Shown here: positions 8,640-17,555 of the stretch, one piece after another
Numbering within the stretch: the stretch's first letter is position 1
Layout of the letters: every line of letters starts with the position of its first letter
Origin: an uncultured Bacteroidales bacterium
GTDB lineage: Bacteria > Bacteroidota > Bacteroidia > Bacteroidales > UBA932
Length of the DNA stretch: 46,283 nt
Reading direction: 5' to 3'
NCBI GenBank assembly: GCA_945948555.1
Contig: CAMFBM010000018.1
Coordinates: 1 to 46,283, forward strand
Translations under genes and position numbers: made by a program
Notes under the pieces: generated by a model
What the model was told of the DNA's origin: nothing
The model's database searches: none
Seen by the model: only the letters and a program-made list of their open reading frames with translations

Positions 8640-8647
8640 TATTTTTG
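8640..8647 (+). promoter_or_regulatory. Probable -7 element of mutS
   Basis: TATTTTTG matches TAnnTTTG about 70 nt before the ATG at 8717. A TTGACA at 8613-8618 lies upstream but at unusual spacing, so only the -7 match is claimed. Confidence 0.4.
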
Positions 8648-8716
8648 CAGGCTACGCCCGCGCGAAGAGGGCAGCAAGGACAGGAGGATTAGGAAGAATA
8701 AGAATGATTAATATAT

Positions 8717-11356
8717 ATGGCAACAAAGCAACCGAATGAGACACCGATGATGAAGCAGTTCTTCGCCGTGAAGGCGGAGCACCCTGAGGCTTTGCTGCTT
8801 TTCAGATGCGGAGACTTCTACGAGACATATGGTGAGGATGCCCTCACCGCGAGCAAGGTCCTGGGCATTGTCCTGACCAAGAGGTCCAATGCCGCCCCGG
8901 ACTCCATCCCGATGGCAGGTTTTCCGTACCATTCCATTGACTCGTACCTTCCCAGGCTGGTGCGCGCAGGCTACAAAGTGGCTGTCTGTGACCAGCTTGA
9001 AGACCCGAAACTCACAAAGAAAATCGTCAAGAGGGGCATTACCGAGCTGATCACCCCGGGAATAGCCTTCAATGAACAGCTCCTTGAACAGAAGGAGCAC
9101 AACTACATAGCCGCCCTGACCTTCGGAAAGGACAAATGCGGAGCGGCGTTTCTGGATGTCTCCACGGGCACATTCCAGGTGGCGGAAGGTTCGCTGGACT
9201 ACATCTCCACCCTGCTTGGCTCATTCGCCCCGAAGGAACTCCTCGTACCGAGAGGTTACGAGAAGGGCACCAGGGAGCGTTTCGGGGACAATTTCTATGT
9301 CTCGACCATCGAGGAATGGGCTTTCGTCTATGAAAGTGCGGTCGAGAAACTCAAGAGACAGCTCAGGGTGGATTCCCTCAAGGGATTCGCCATCGACCTT
9401 TTTCCCCTGGGAGTATGCTCGGCAGGGGCCCTGCTGGTCTATCTCGAACAGACCCAGCACAGCGGCCTTTCCAACATCTGCTCCATCTCCAGAATCGACG
9501 AGGGATCCTTCGTCTGGATGGACCGATTTACCTTCCGCAACCTTGAGATCTTCGCCTCCGCTTCAGGCAAGGACGGGGTCAGCCTTGTGGACGTGATTGA
9601 CAAATGCTCCTCCCCGATGGGCTCCCGCCTGCTGCGCACCTGGCTGGCAATGCCGGTGATGGATCTGACGGAACTCGAAGACAGGTATTCCGTCGTTCAG
9701 CATTTTGTGGACGACTCGCAAGCTCTGCAGGAGGTTCAGGGGCTGATCGGTGACATAGGAGACCTTGAGAGAATCATCTCAAGGGCAGCCGCGGGGAAGA
9801 TTCTCCCGCGTGAGGTGATGCAGCTGCATAGGGGTCTGAGCAGGATTGTCCCGATCAGGGAGTTGTGCGCGGGAAAGGGTGTAGAGCCGCTGGACAGGAT
9901 GATTGCGGCGATGAGCGACTGCGCCTCCCTTGTTGAATACCTCGGAAAGACAATGCATCCTCAGACCGCGGCGGCAGTCGGAAAAGGGGATGTCATCGCC
10001 CCGGGAGTCTCGGAGGAACTGGACGAACTCCGCCGGATTGCCCGCCACGGGAAGGATTATCTCATTGACCTGCAGCAGAGGGAAATCGACAAGACGGGCA
10101 TATCCTCCCTGAAAATCGGCTACAATTCCGTCTTCGGCTACTACCTTGAGGTCCGCAATGTGCACAAGGAGAAGGTTCCTCAGGAATGGATCCGCAAGCA
10201 GACCCTGGTCAATGCCGAGAGGTACATCACCGAGGAACTCAAGGAATACGAGCAGAAGATTCTCGGTGCGGAAGAAAGAATATATGTCCTTGAATCACAG
10301 CTCTATGCCGAACTGGTCACAAAAATCCAGGAGAACATCTCGAAGATTCAGGACAACTGCCGCATCCTTTCGCGTCTGGACGTGCTTTCGGGATTCGCCG
10401 ACCTGGCAGTCAGCAACCGCTACTGCCGTCCTCGGATGAACGACGGGAAGGCAATCGAAATCAAGGCCGGACGCCACCCTGTAATCGAAACACTTATGCC
10501 GGCCGGGGAGGAATTTGTCCCGAATGACATATACCTCGATGCCGACTCGCAGCAGATCATCATCCTGACAGGTCCGAATATGGCCGGAAAGTCAGCCCTG
10601 CTGCGCCAGACCGCCCTCATCGTCCTGATGGCGCAGATTGGTTCTTTCGTACCTGCCTCCAGGGCAGATATCGGTTACTGCGACAAGATTTTCACAAGGG
10701 TGGGAGCCTCGGACAACATCTCCCGGGGAGAATCCACCTTTATGGTTGAGATGCTGGAGACCTCGATGATCCTGCACAACCTGTCCTCCCGCTCGCTGGT
10801 GCTCCTGGACGAAATCGGCAGGGGAACCTCAACCTATGACGGAATGTCAATTGCCAGAGCCATAGTGGAATACATCCACGACTACGGTCAGGGAGCCAAG
10901 ACACTCTTCGCCACCCACTACCACGAACTCAACGACCTGGAGGGCATCTACGACCGTGTGAAGAACTTCCACATAGAGGTCAGGGAGGTAGGCAAGAACG
11001 TGATTTTCCTGCGCAAACTCAGGGAAGGCGGGGTGGCCCACAGTTTCGGTATCCACGTGGCACGGCTTGCCGGGATGCCTGCAAAGGTCATCGACTCTGC
11101 GGAAAAGACCCTCGCAGCGCTTGAGAGGAACTCGGGCGTTCAGGCGAAACCTCTTCCGACCCGCACTTCGAAAGCCCACAATGTCAAGGAAGGCGTCATG
11201 GAGAGTGACGGAAGCCTGCAACTGTCTTTCTTCCAATTGGAAGACCCTCTTCTGATGTCGCTGCGGGACGACCTCAACTCAGTGGATATTAACAATATGA
11301 CCCCTCTTCAGGCATTTGATTTGCTCCGTTCGATGAAAGAAAAGATGGGGATATGA
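8717..11356 (+). CDS. mutS: DNA mismatch repair protein MutS
   Basis: MutS binds base mismatches and small loops and, using ATP, recruits MutL to start repair. The 879-residue length is normal. Seen: the mismatch-reading F-x-E motif in CGDFYE (Phe34-Tyr35-Glu36), connector and lever regions, Walker A GPNMAGKS (619-626), Walker B LVLLDEIGRG (Asp698-Glu699), the STYDG signature and the ATHYHEL switch. All catalytic elements are intact. It heads the plus-strand run of genes; the next promoter overlaps its 3' end, so the following lipoprotein is probably a separate unit. Confidence 0.97.
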   Translation: MATKQPNETPMMKQFFAVKAEHPEALLLFRCGDFYETYGEDALTASKVLGIVLTKRSNAAPDSIPMAGFPYHSIDSYLPRLVRAGYKVAVCDQLEDPKLTKKIVKRGITELITPGIAFNEQLLEQKEHNYIAALTFGKDKCGAAFLDVSTGTFQVAEGSLDYISTLLGSFAPKELLVPRGYEKGTRERFGDNFYVSTIEEWAFVYESAVEKLKRQLRVDSLKGFAIDLFPLGVCSAGALLVYLEQTQHSGLSNICSISRIDEGSFVWMDRFTFRNLEIFASASGKDGVSLVDVIDKCSSPMGSRLLRTWLAMPVMDLTELEDRYSVVQHFVDDSQALQEVQGLIGDIGDLERIISRAAAGKILPREVMQLHRGLSRIVPIRELCAGKGVEPLDRMIAAMSDCASLVEYLGKTMHPQTAAAVGKGDVIAPGVSEELDELRRIARHGKDYLIDLQQREIDKTGISSLKIGYNSVFGYYLEVRNVHKEKVPQEWIRKQTLVNAERYITEELKEYEQKILGAEERIYVLESQLYAELVTKIQENISKIQDNCRILSRLDVLSGFADLAVSNRYCRPRMNDGKAIEIKAGRHPVIETLMPAGEEFVPNDIYLDADSQQIIILTGPNMAGKSALLRQTALIVLMAQIGSFVPASRADIGYCDKIFTRVGASDNISRGESTFMVEMLETSMILHNLSSRSLVLLDEIGRGTSTYDGMSIARAIVEYIHDYGQGAKTLFATHYHELNDLEGIYDRVKNFHIEVREVGKNVIFLRKLREGGVAHSFGIHVARLAGMPAKVIDSAEKTLAALERNSGVQAKPLPTRTSKAHNVKEGVMESDGSLQLSFFQLEDPLLMSLRDDLNSVDINNMTPLQAFDLLRSMKEKMGI

Positions 11357-11359
11357 CAA

Positions 11360-11367
11360 TATATTTG
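11360..11367 (+). promoter_or_regulatory. -7 element for the lipoprotein-efflux unit
   Basis: TATATTTG lies 3 nt after the mutS stop and 16 nt before the ATG at 11384, implying a very short leader. Confidence 0.55.
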
Positions 11368-11383
11368 CGAAACTTGAGTTAAT

Positions 11384-11899
11384 ATGAGAAATATTTACCT
11401 TTCCATAGCGGCAGCAGCCGCATTTCTTGTCCTTGCTTCCTGCGCCAAAGAGGGGACGGCGCGATTTGACGGCAATTACACCTTCAAGACGGGAGGAACC
11501 ATTACGGTCCTCCCAAAGGAAGAACCTTCAGGAGGTACCCCGGCTGAACCCCAGACCATCTCACTGACAGCGGAAGGCGGCCAGATGGACATTCTGACTG
11601 TTGACAGGAAGACGGGAGATATGATTGTGACGATGAATATCACCGGAGGCACTGTCCTGACTTTCAATGCAGTTGCCCAGGGCAAAACCCTGACTCTGGC
11701 TGAAACTCAGAGAACGGTCAAGATTCCTGTCGCAACGGATCTGGCCAAGCCTGAGGCAAGTGTCACTGTCAGCGGCTTCGGAGAGAGATTCACGGACGTT
11801 GTCATCTTCCGTCTCACCTACGAAGGCAGCTACACCTTCCTCGGCACCGAGTACGACATTCAGTCAAGCTCCATTGACTGCGTGGCAAAGGAAAATTAG
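11384..11899 (+). CDS. Small putative lipoprotein ahead of the RND efflux genes
   Basis: A 171-residue protein with a type II signal peptide: hydrophobic stretch then VLASC, giving Cys20 as the lipidated residue. The mature part (FDGNYTFKTGGTITV onward) is rich in Thr, Gly and Val and looks all-beta, somewhat like small calycin-like or lipid-binding lipoproteins of Bacteroidota. No family assignment is made. Its stop is directly followed by a strong Shine-Dalgarno (AGGAGG, 11901-11906) for the next gene, so it is co-transcribed with the efflux system and may be a periplasmic accessory of it. Confidence 0.75.
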   Translation: MRNIYLSIAAAAAFLVLASCAKEGTARFDGNYTFKTGGTITVLPKEEPSGGTPAEPQTISLTAEGGQMDILTVDRKTGDMIVTMNITGGTVLTFNAVAQGKTLTLAETQRTVKIPVATDLAKPEASVTVSGFGERFTDVVIFRLTYEGSYTFLGTEYDIQSSSIDCVAKEN

Positions 11900-11910
11900 G
11901 AGGAGGTATG

Positions 11911-12948
11911 ATGGAAAAGAGATTTTTTCCTGTCCTTCTCGGCTTAGCCCTTCTGGTCTCCTGCTCAGAAGGGCCTTCGGTCTTTCAAAGGAAGGGTTCA
12001 TCTGCTGTGGAGATTTCAGTGAAGGTCGAGCCCGTCAGGGAAGTTGACGGTGTTTCTTCCGACATTTACGTGGGCACGGTTCATCCTGACAAGAGCGTCG
12101 TGCTCACGGCCCCTTACCCCGGAACGCTGACGGAACTCAATGTCAGGAAAGGACAGAAAGTGGCCAAAGGGGAGGTTGTGGCAAAGATTGTGTCACAAAA
12201 CGTTATCAGCAGCCGTGAGATGGCCTACGCCACTCTGGAACAGGCCCGGGACGGCTACAACAGGATTCAGTCGGTCTATGATGCGGGTAGCGTCCCACAG
12301 GTCAAACTGGTGGAAATCAAGACCCAGCTGGCAAAGGCGGAAGCTGCTGCACGCACTGCCGACAAGGCACTCGAGGACTGCAGCATCAAGGCTCCCTACG
12401 ACGGGACCGTCGGGGACATTCTTGTGGACTGCGGGGTGGAAATGTCAATGGCACAGCCTGTTTTGAAGATTCTTGATGTCTCATCCGTGGAAATACATTT
12501 CCCGGTACCTGAGAAGGAAATAAATTCATTGTCTGTAGGAGCGATGGTGACAGTGGACGTGCCAGCCCTCTCTCTTGAGGGAATCCCGGCAAAGGTGACT
12601 GTCAAGGGAATAGCCGCCTCGGCCATCTCCCATTGCTACGAATGTGTCTGCGTCCCTTCCTCAGCCGTGAATGGACTGATGCCGGGAATGGTCTGCAAGG
12701 TGCGCGTTCTATCACGGGAAGGGACGGGCAATGTGGTAATTCCGGCAAAGGTGGTCAGAAACGATGAAGGCGGGAGATATGTCTGGATTGTGGATTCCAC
12801 GCAGACAGTGCGCAAGGCAAGAATCGTGACAGGGGGCTACTGCGGTGAAGGAGTAGTGGTTACAGACGGTCTTGAAAGCGGCGACCGTGTCATTGTCGAA
12901 GGTGCAGGCAAAGTCAGTTCGGGAATGACCGTCAAAATTGTCAGGTGA
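11911..12948 (+). CDS. RND efflux periplasmic adaptor (membrane fusion protein)
   Basis: HlyD/AcrA-type adaptor that links an inner-membrane RND pump to an outer-membrane channel. Seen: lipoprotein signal ending LLVSC (Cys18 from this start), a biotinyl-lipoyl-like half (PGTLTELNVRKGQKVAKGEVV), a short helical hairpin, the second lipoyl half (SIKAPYDGTVGDILV), and beta-barrel and membrane-proximal domains. Of the two adjacent ATGs (11908 and 11911) the second is better spaced from AGGAGG (11901-11906). A true Shine-Dalgarno is notable in a Bacteroidota setting. The stop overlaps the next ATG by one base, so translation is coupled to the pump. Substrate cannot be predicted. Confidence 0.9.
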   Translation: MEKRFFPVLLGLALLVSCSEGPSVFQRKGSSAVEISVKVEPVREVDGVSSDIYVGTVHPDKSVVLTAPYPGTLTELNVRKGQKVAKGEVVAKIVSQNVISSREMAYATLEQARDGYNRIQSVYDAGSVPQVKLVEIKTQLAKAEAAARTADKALEDCSIKAPYDGTVGDILVDCGVEMSMAQPVLKILDVSSVEIHFPVPEKEINSLSVGAMVTVDVPALSLEGIPAKVTVKGIAASAISHCYECVCVPSSAVNGLMPGMVCKVRVLSREGTGNVVIPAKVVRNDEGGRYVWIVDSTQTVRKARIVTGGYCGEGVVVTDGLESGDRVIVEGAGKVSSGMTVKIVR

Positions 12949-15900
12949 TGCGCAAGGCAGGAAGTTTCATAGAAGGAACAATCCGCTACAGGAAGATTGT
13001 CTATTTCATCGTGGCCCTGCTGATGTGCTCCGGTGTCTATGGCCTTCTGTACATCAACAAGGACGAGTTTCCGACATTCGAGATCAAGGACGGACTTGTG
13101 GTCGGAGTCTATCCCGGAGCTAATGCCTCCGAGGTAGAACAGCAGCTGACAAAGCCTCTTGAGGAACTTCTATTCACTTTCCAGGAGGTTGACAGGAGTA
13201 CATATTCCTACTCCAGGGACGGGATGTGCTTCATCTATGTCCGTCTCAATTCTCCGGCCAGCAAGACCAATGAGGTCTGGTCCAAGCTCAAGCACCAGAT
13301 TAACGCAAAAAAGGCGTTTCTGCCGCCGGGAGTGCTGGCAGTGGCCGTGATGGACGACTTCAGCGCAATTTCCTCGATGCTCATTGCAATGGAGTCTCAG
13401 GACAAAAGCTATTCCGAGATGGAGGAGTATGCCAATGCCCTCTGCGAAAGGCTGCGCGAGATGAAAACCCTCGGAAGCGCAAAAATCTACGGAACCCAGA
13501 GCGATGAGATTGCCGTGCATCTCGACCTTGAGAAAATCTCAGCCTACGGAATCAGCCCCTCCTCCCTCACATTCGACTATCAGACTTCCGGATTGCAGAT
13601 TCCGGGCGGCAAATTCTCCACGGACTATGTCAACTCACCGGTGCATATTTCAGGAACCGTCAGCAGCGAGAGGGAAATCGCCCAGAAGACCGTCTATTCT
13701 GACGGAGCCGGCAATGTAATCAGACTCAAGGACATAGCTACCATCGAGAGGCGCTGCAAGGAGCCGTCTTCCTTTGTGAGCTACAACGGACACACCGCCC
13801 TTGTCATTTCTCTTGAGATGCGTCCCGACCACGACATCACCGCATTCGGAAAGGATGTGGACAAGATTCTGGAGGAGTTTGCCGGGGAACTGCCTGACAG
13901 CGTTACAATCACCAAAATCTGCGACCAGCCGAAGGTAGTGAGCAAATCCGTCTGGTCTTTCATCAGGGATTTGGTCATCTCGATGCTCGTGGTGATTTTC
14001 GTGATGCTGATGCTCTTCCCGTTCCGCTCGGCGATGATTGCAAGTTCGGGAGTCCCGGTGTGCACGGTAATTACGATTGCTGTGATGTATTTCTCCGGGA
14101 TGAACCTCAACACGGTGACCCTGGCCGCCCTCATCGTGGTTCTGGGAATGATTGTGGACGACTCCATCATCACGATGGACGGGTATATGGACAAACTCGG
14201 CAAAGGCCTGAAAAAGAAGGCGGCAGCCGCAGCCAGCGTGACGGAGCTCTTCATGCCGATGCTGCTTTCCACCCTGTCAATCGGCTTTATGCTGTTCCCT
14301 ATTCTGTTCATCATCACCGGCTACCTCGGGGACTTTGTCAAGAGTTTCCCCTGGATTATCGCCATAGCCCTGCTGATTTCCCTCGTCTATGCCATCTTTG
14401 TGGTTCCATCGCTGGAAGTCAAGTACATAGGCTCTGCACGGACATCCTCCAAAGGCTGGTTCGCCCGGGTTCAGGCCAAATTCTTCAACTGGCTCCAGAT
14501 GGGCTACGAAAAATTGGAGGAGTTCTGCTTCCGCCATCCTTTGCCCACAATCCTGACCGGTCTGGTTGCAGTCGGGCTGGGAGTGCTGATGTTCCTCCAG
14601 CTGAACATCCAGATGATGCCGATGGCCGAGCGCAAGTTCTTCGCAGTGGAAATCTACCTCGACCCTTCAGACGGTATTGGCAGGACAAAGGCAGTCAGCG
14701 ATTCCCTTGAGCATATCCTCCTGAGAGACAAGGGAGTGACCTCCGTGACCGCTTTCGTCGGTTCCGGTGCTCCGAGGTTCAACGCCACCTACGCGCCGAA
14801 GGCCCCCGGAGCGAATTTCGCCCAGATGATTGTCAACACCAGGTCCCCGAAGGACACCGAGAGGATTCTCAAGGAGTACGGGAGCCGCTACGAGTACTAT
14901 TTCCCTCAGGCCCAGATTCATTTCAAACAAATGGACTATCAGGGAGTTACCGCTCCCGTGGCAGTGGTGTTCAAAGGGAATGACCTTGACAGGATGAAGC
15001 CTCTGGCAGACACCCTGAAAGCCTTTATGGCATCCCGCCCGGACCTTATGAGATGGGTGCACACCGACTGTGACAACTTTGTCCCGAGCATCGAGGTGAA
15101 TCTGGACGGCGACGAGGCCGCAAGGCTCGGAGTGAACAGAGCCCTGCTGTCCCTTTCCCTGGCCGGTGCATTGAACGGTCAGAGCGTGGCCACCCTCTGG
15201 GAGGGAGACAGGAAAATCCCAGTCACCATCTACAGTGACGCCATCAGCAAGGATATGACCTACGATGTCATCGGCAACCAGATGGTGGCAACGGCCATCC
15301 CGGGAGTGTCGGTTCCGCTCAGGCAGGTGGCTTCAGTCGAGCCGGGATGGGGCTATGAGGCGATTCCCCACATCGGAGGGAAACGCAGCATAACAGTCTA
15401 TGCGGATATGACCTACGGAACCAGCCAGCCGGCCGCAATGAGGGAAATCAAGGCATTCGTGGAGAAATCCGTCTCCCCTGCCCTTCCCGAGGGTGTGACC
15501 GTTTCCTACGGTGGCCTGTCCTCGGTCAATGACACCGTCATTCCGGAAATCCTCCTGAGTTTCATCAGTGCTGTGATGATTCTGTTCTTCTTCCTGCTTT
15601 TCCATTTCAAGAAGATGTCACTCTCCTTCCTGACCATCATCCTGAGCCTGATCTGCCTTTTCGGAGCCTCCTTCGGCCTTTGGGTCTTCGGACTGGACTT
15701 CGGGATCACCTCCGTTCTTGGACTGATCAGCCTTGTGGGAATCATTGTCAAGAACGGCATAATGATGTTCGAGTGTGCAGAGGAACTGCGTTTCGGCCAG
15801 GGACTTTCCGTCAGGGAAGCTGCCATGGAGGCCGGCAAGAGGAGGATGCGCCCGATTTTCCTGACCTCCTGCACCACGGCCCTCGGAGTGATCCCGATGA

Positions 15901-16049
15901 TTATCAGCCGCGACGCTCTCTGGATGCCTATGGGAGTGGTAATCTGCTTCGGGACGGTGATGTCAATCGTGCTGATTGTGCTCATAATGCCTATTTCCTA
16001 CTGGCAGTTGTTCAAAAACGCGAAAAAGGAGGTCGAGGATGAAGAGTAG
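12948..16049 (+). CDS. RND family efflux permease (AcrB/HAE-like)
   Basis: Proton-driven inner-membrane exporter of the resistance-nodulation-division family, 1033 residues from this ATG, the usual length. Seen: N-terminal membrane segment, two large periplasmic loops, two sets of membrane helices, and the proton-relay Asp pair in GMIVDDSI (about residue 404) with the matching repeat LVGIIVKNGIMMFECA in the second half, where the Asp pair is naturally absent. It forms a complete tripartite set with the adaptor before it and the TolC-like channel after it. The channel gene starts 11 nt before this stop. The long form from the GTG at 12945 is less likely. Confidence 0.93.
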   Translation: MRKAGSFIEGTIRYRKIVYFIVALLMCSGVYGLLYINKDEFPTFEIKDGLVVGVYPGANASEVEQQLTKPLEELLFTFQEVDRSTYSYSRDGMCFIYVRLNSPASKTNEVWSKLKHQINAKKAFLPPGVLAVAVMDDFSAISSMLIAMESQDKSYSEMEEYANALCERLREMKTLGSAKIYGTQSDEIAVHLDLEKISAYGISPSSLTFDYQTSGLQIPGGKFSTDYVNSPVHISGTVSSEREIAQKTVYSDGAGNVIRLKDIATIERRCKEPSSFVSYNGHTALVISLEMRPDHDITAFGKDVDKILEEFAGELPDSVTITKICDQPKVVSKSVWSFIRDLVISMLVVIFVMLMLFPFRSAMIASSGVPVCTVITIAVMYFSGMNLNTVTLAALIVVLGMIVDDSIITMDGYMDKLGKGLKKKAAAAASVTELFMPMLLSTLSIGFMLFPILFIITGYLGDFVKSFPWIIAIALLISLVYAIFVVPSLEVKYIGSARTSSKGWFARVQAKFFNWLQMGYEKLEEFCFRHPLPTILTGLVAVGLGVLMFLQLNIQMMPMAERKFFAVEIYLDPSDGIGRTKAVSDSLEHILLRDKGVTSVTAFVGSGAPRFNATYAPKAPGANFAQMIVNTRSPKDTERILKEYGSRYEYYFPQAQIHFKQMDYQGVTAPVAVVFKGNDLDRMKPLADTLKAFMASRPDLMRWVHTDCDNFVPSIEVNLDGDEAARLGVNRALLSLSLAGALNGQSVATLWEGDRKIPVTIYSDAISKDMTYDVIGNQMVATAIPGVSVPLRQVASVEPGWGYEAIPHIGGKRSITVYADMTYGTSQPAAMREIKAFVEKSVSPALPEGVTVSYGGLSSVNDTVIPEILLSFISAVMILFFFLLFHFKKMSLSFLTIILSLICLFGASFGLWVFGLDFGITSVLGLISLVGIIVKNGIMMFECAEELRFGQGLSVREAAMEAGKRRMRPIFLTSCTTALGVIPMIISRDALWMPMGVVICFGTVMSIVLIVLIMPISYWQLFKNAKKEVEDEE

Positions 16050-17469
16050 ATTTACGAAATATGGATCATTCCTGACGGTATATGTATTATTCCTGACGAT
16101 ATATGTGACCCTCCCGGCCGGGCTTTTCCCTGCCTGTGCATATTCCCGGGACAGGGTCATCCTCACAATGGAGGACTGCCGCCGGATGGCAGCCGAGAAC
16201 AACAATGCCGTCCGCAATTCCCGTCTGGATGTCACCGCTGCAAAGGCACGCCGGGGGGAAGCACTTGCGGAATACTTCCCTCAGGTGTCCCTGAACGCCT
16301 TCGGCTTCCACGCCATCGACCCGATGCTCAGAATAGGTCTGAAAGATATTCTCGGCAATTCCGATGCCGCGCACGAAATAACTTCAAACCTCAACGACCT
16401 TGCCCGCCAGAGGGGAATAAACACTGAATATTCAACCCTGTGGCACGGCTACGGAGCTTCCGTCTCCCTCATCCAGCCGGTTTTCGCCGGCGGCAGGATT
16501 GTGAGCGGCAACCGGCTTGCCTCCCTCGGGGTGCAGGCAGCAGAGCTGCAGTTCTCTCTTCAGCAGCGCAAGAGCGCGGAACAGATCGAGGAGCAGTACT
16601 GGCAGGTAGTCTCCCTTCAGGAGAAGATGAAGACGGTAGAACAGGTGCAGACCCTTTTGGACACTCTTCAGAAGGATATAAATGCGGCAGTGGCCGCCGG
16701 GGTGGCTGTCGAGTCTGACAAGCTTCAGGTCCGGCTGAAAATGAACGAGTTGAGTTCCACCCGTACAAAGCTGCGCGGAGGAATCCGCCTTGCGAAAATG
16801 AATCTCTGCAATTCAATAGGGCAGGAATATACCCCGTACAGCACCATCGGAACCGATTCCCTGCCACACATCGACAGCATCCTGCTGGTGAGCACGGTCG
16901 GAAGGCTGGACGAGCCTATGAGCTATTACCGGGATGAGGAGGAAATTGTGGATTTGCGTGAGGAAAACCGTCTTCTGGAAATCTCTGTGGATGCAAAGAA
17001 ACTGGAGAAAAGGATGGTTCTGGGGGAAGTCCTCCCGCAAATCGGCATCGGAGGCACCTACGGTTACGGAGCCGTCATCGGTGAGGGACGTTTCAACGGA
17101 GCGCTGTTCGCCACCCTGAAGATTCCCGTGACGGAATGGGGAAAATATTCCCGCAAACTCCAGAGATACGAATGTGATGTGCAGAAAGCCATCAACGACA
17201 GGGACTATCTGCACGGCCAGTTGCTGCTCCAGGCGAGGGAGCAATGGCTCGATCTTGTGACCTGCTGGGAACAGATTGAAGTGGCAGAGGATGGAGTGGA
17301 GATTGCCAGTACCAGTGTCAGGGAACTATCTTCCCGCTACAAGGAAGGACTTGTCCCGCTGTCGGACCTTCTTGCCGCCCAGACCCGGCTGCGTCAGTGT
17401 ACCGACACCCTGACCGATGCCAGAATCGCTTATTGCAAGGCTCTCGTCCGTTACAGGACGGACAAATGA
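16039..17469 (+). CDS. TolC-like outer membrane efflux protein
   Basis: Outer-membrane channel of the tripartite efflux system, 476 residues. Seen: an N-terminal signal sequence, then ILTMEDCRRMAAENNNAVRNSRLDVTA-type start typical of the OEP repeat, long alpha-helical stretches, a GYGAVIG beta-strand region and a second OEP repeat ending SSRYKEGLVPLSDLLAAQTRL. The reading frame overlaps the permease by 11 nt. The signal sequence contains a 21-nt tandem duplication (16069-16089 and 16090-16110) encoding FLTVYVL then FLTIYVT, which lengthens the hydrophobic core. This duplication makes the exact start slightly uncertain. Confidence 0.88.
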   Translation: MKSRFTKYGSFLTVYVLFLTIYVTLPAGLFPACAYSRDRVILTMEDCRRMAAENNNAVRNSRLDVTAAKARRGEALAEYFPQVSLNAFGFHAIDPMLRIGLKDILGNSDAAHEITSNLNDLARQRGINTEYSTLWHGYGASVSLIQPVFAGGRIVSGNRLASLGVQAAELQFSLQQRKSAEQIEEQYWQVVSLQEKMKTVEQVQTLLDTLQKDINAAVAAGVAVESDKLQVRLKMNELSSTRTKLRGGIRLAKMNLCNSIGQEYTPYSTIGTDSLPHIDSILLVSTVGRLDEPMSYYRDEEEIVDLREENRLLEISVDAKKLEKRMVLGEVLPQIGIGGTYGYGAVIGEGRFNGALFATLKIPVTEWGKYSRKLQRYECDVQKAINDRDYLHGQLLLQAREQWLDLVTCWEQIEVAEDGVEIASTSVRELSSRYKEGLVPLSDLLAAQTRLRQCTDTLTDARIAYCKALVRYRTDK

Positions 17470-17479
17470 AAAATATTCG

Positions 17480-17487
17480 TATGTTTG
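17480..17487 (+). promoter_or_regulatory. Possible -7 element upstream of the TlpA-like gene
   Basis: TATGTTTG matches TAnnTTTG 68 nt before the ATG. It would give the TlpA-uvrC-pnuC group its own promoter in addition to read-through from the efflux genes. Confidence 0.4.
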
Positions 17488-17492
17488 CAGCG

Positions 17493-17536
17493 GAATATTC
17501 CATATTCCGTAAAAGAATATTTCATATTTCGTAAAT
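17493..17536 (+). repeat. Two tandem 22-nt units in the leader of the TlpA-like gene
   Basis: Units 17493-17514 and 17515-17536 match at 19 of 22 positions, each containing CATATTYCGTAAA. The same core word occurs in the triple repeat at 3658-3711. Confidence 0.65.
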
Positions 17537-17555
17537 ACATATATAACATAAAACC

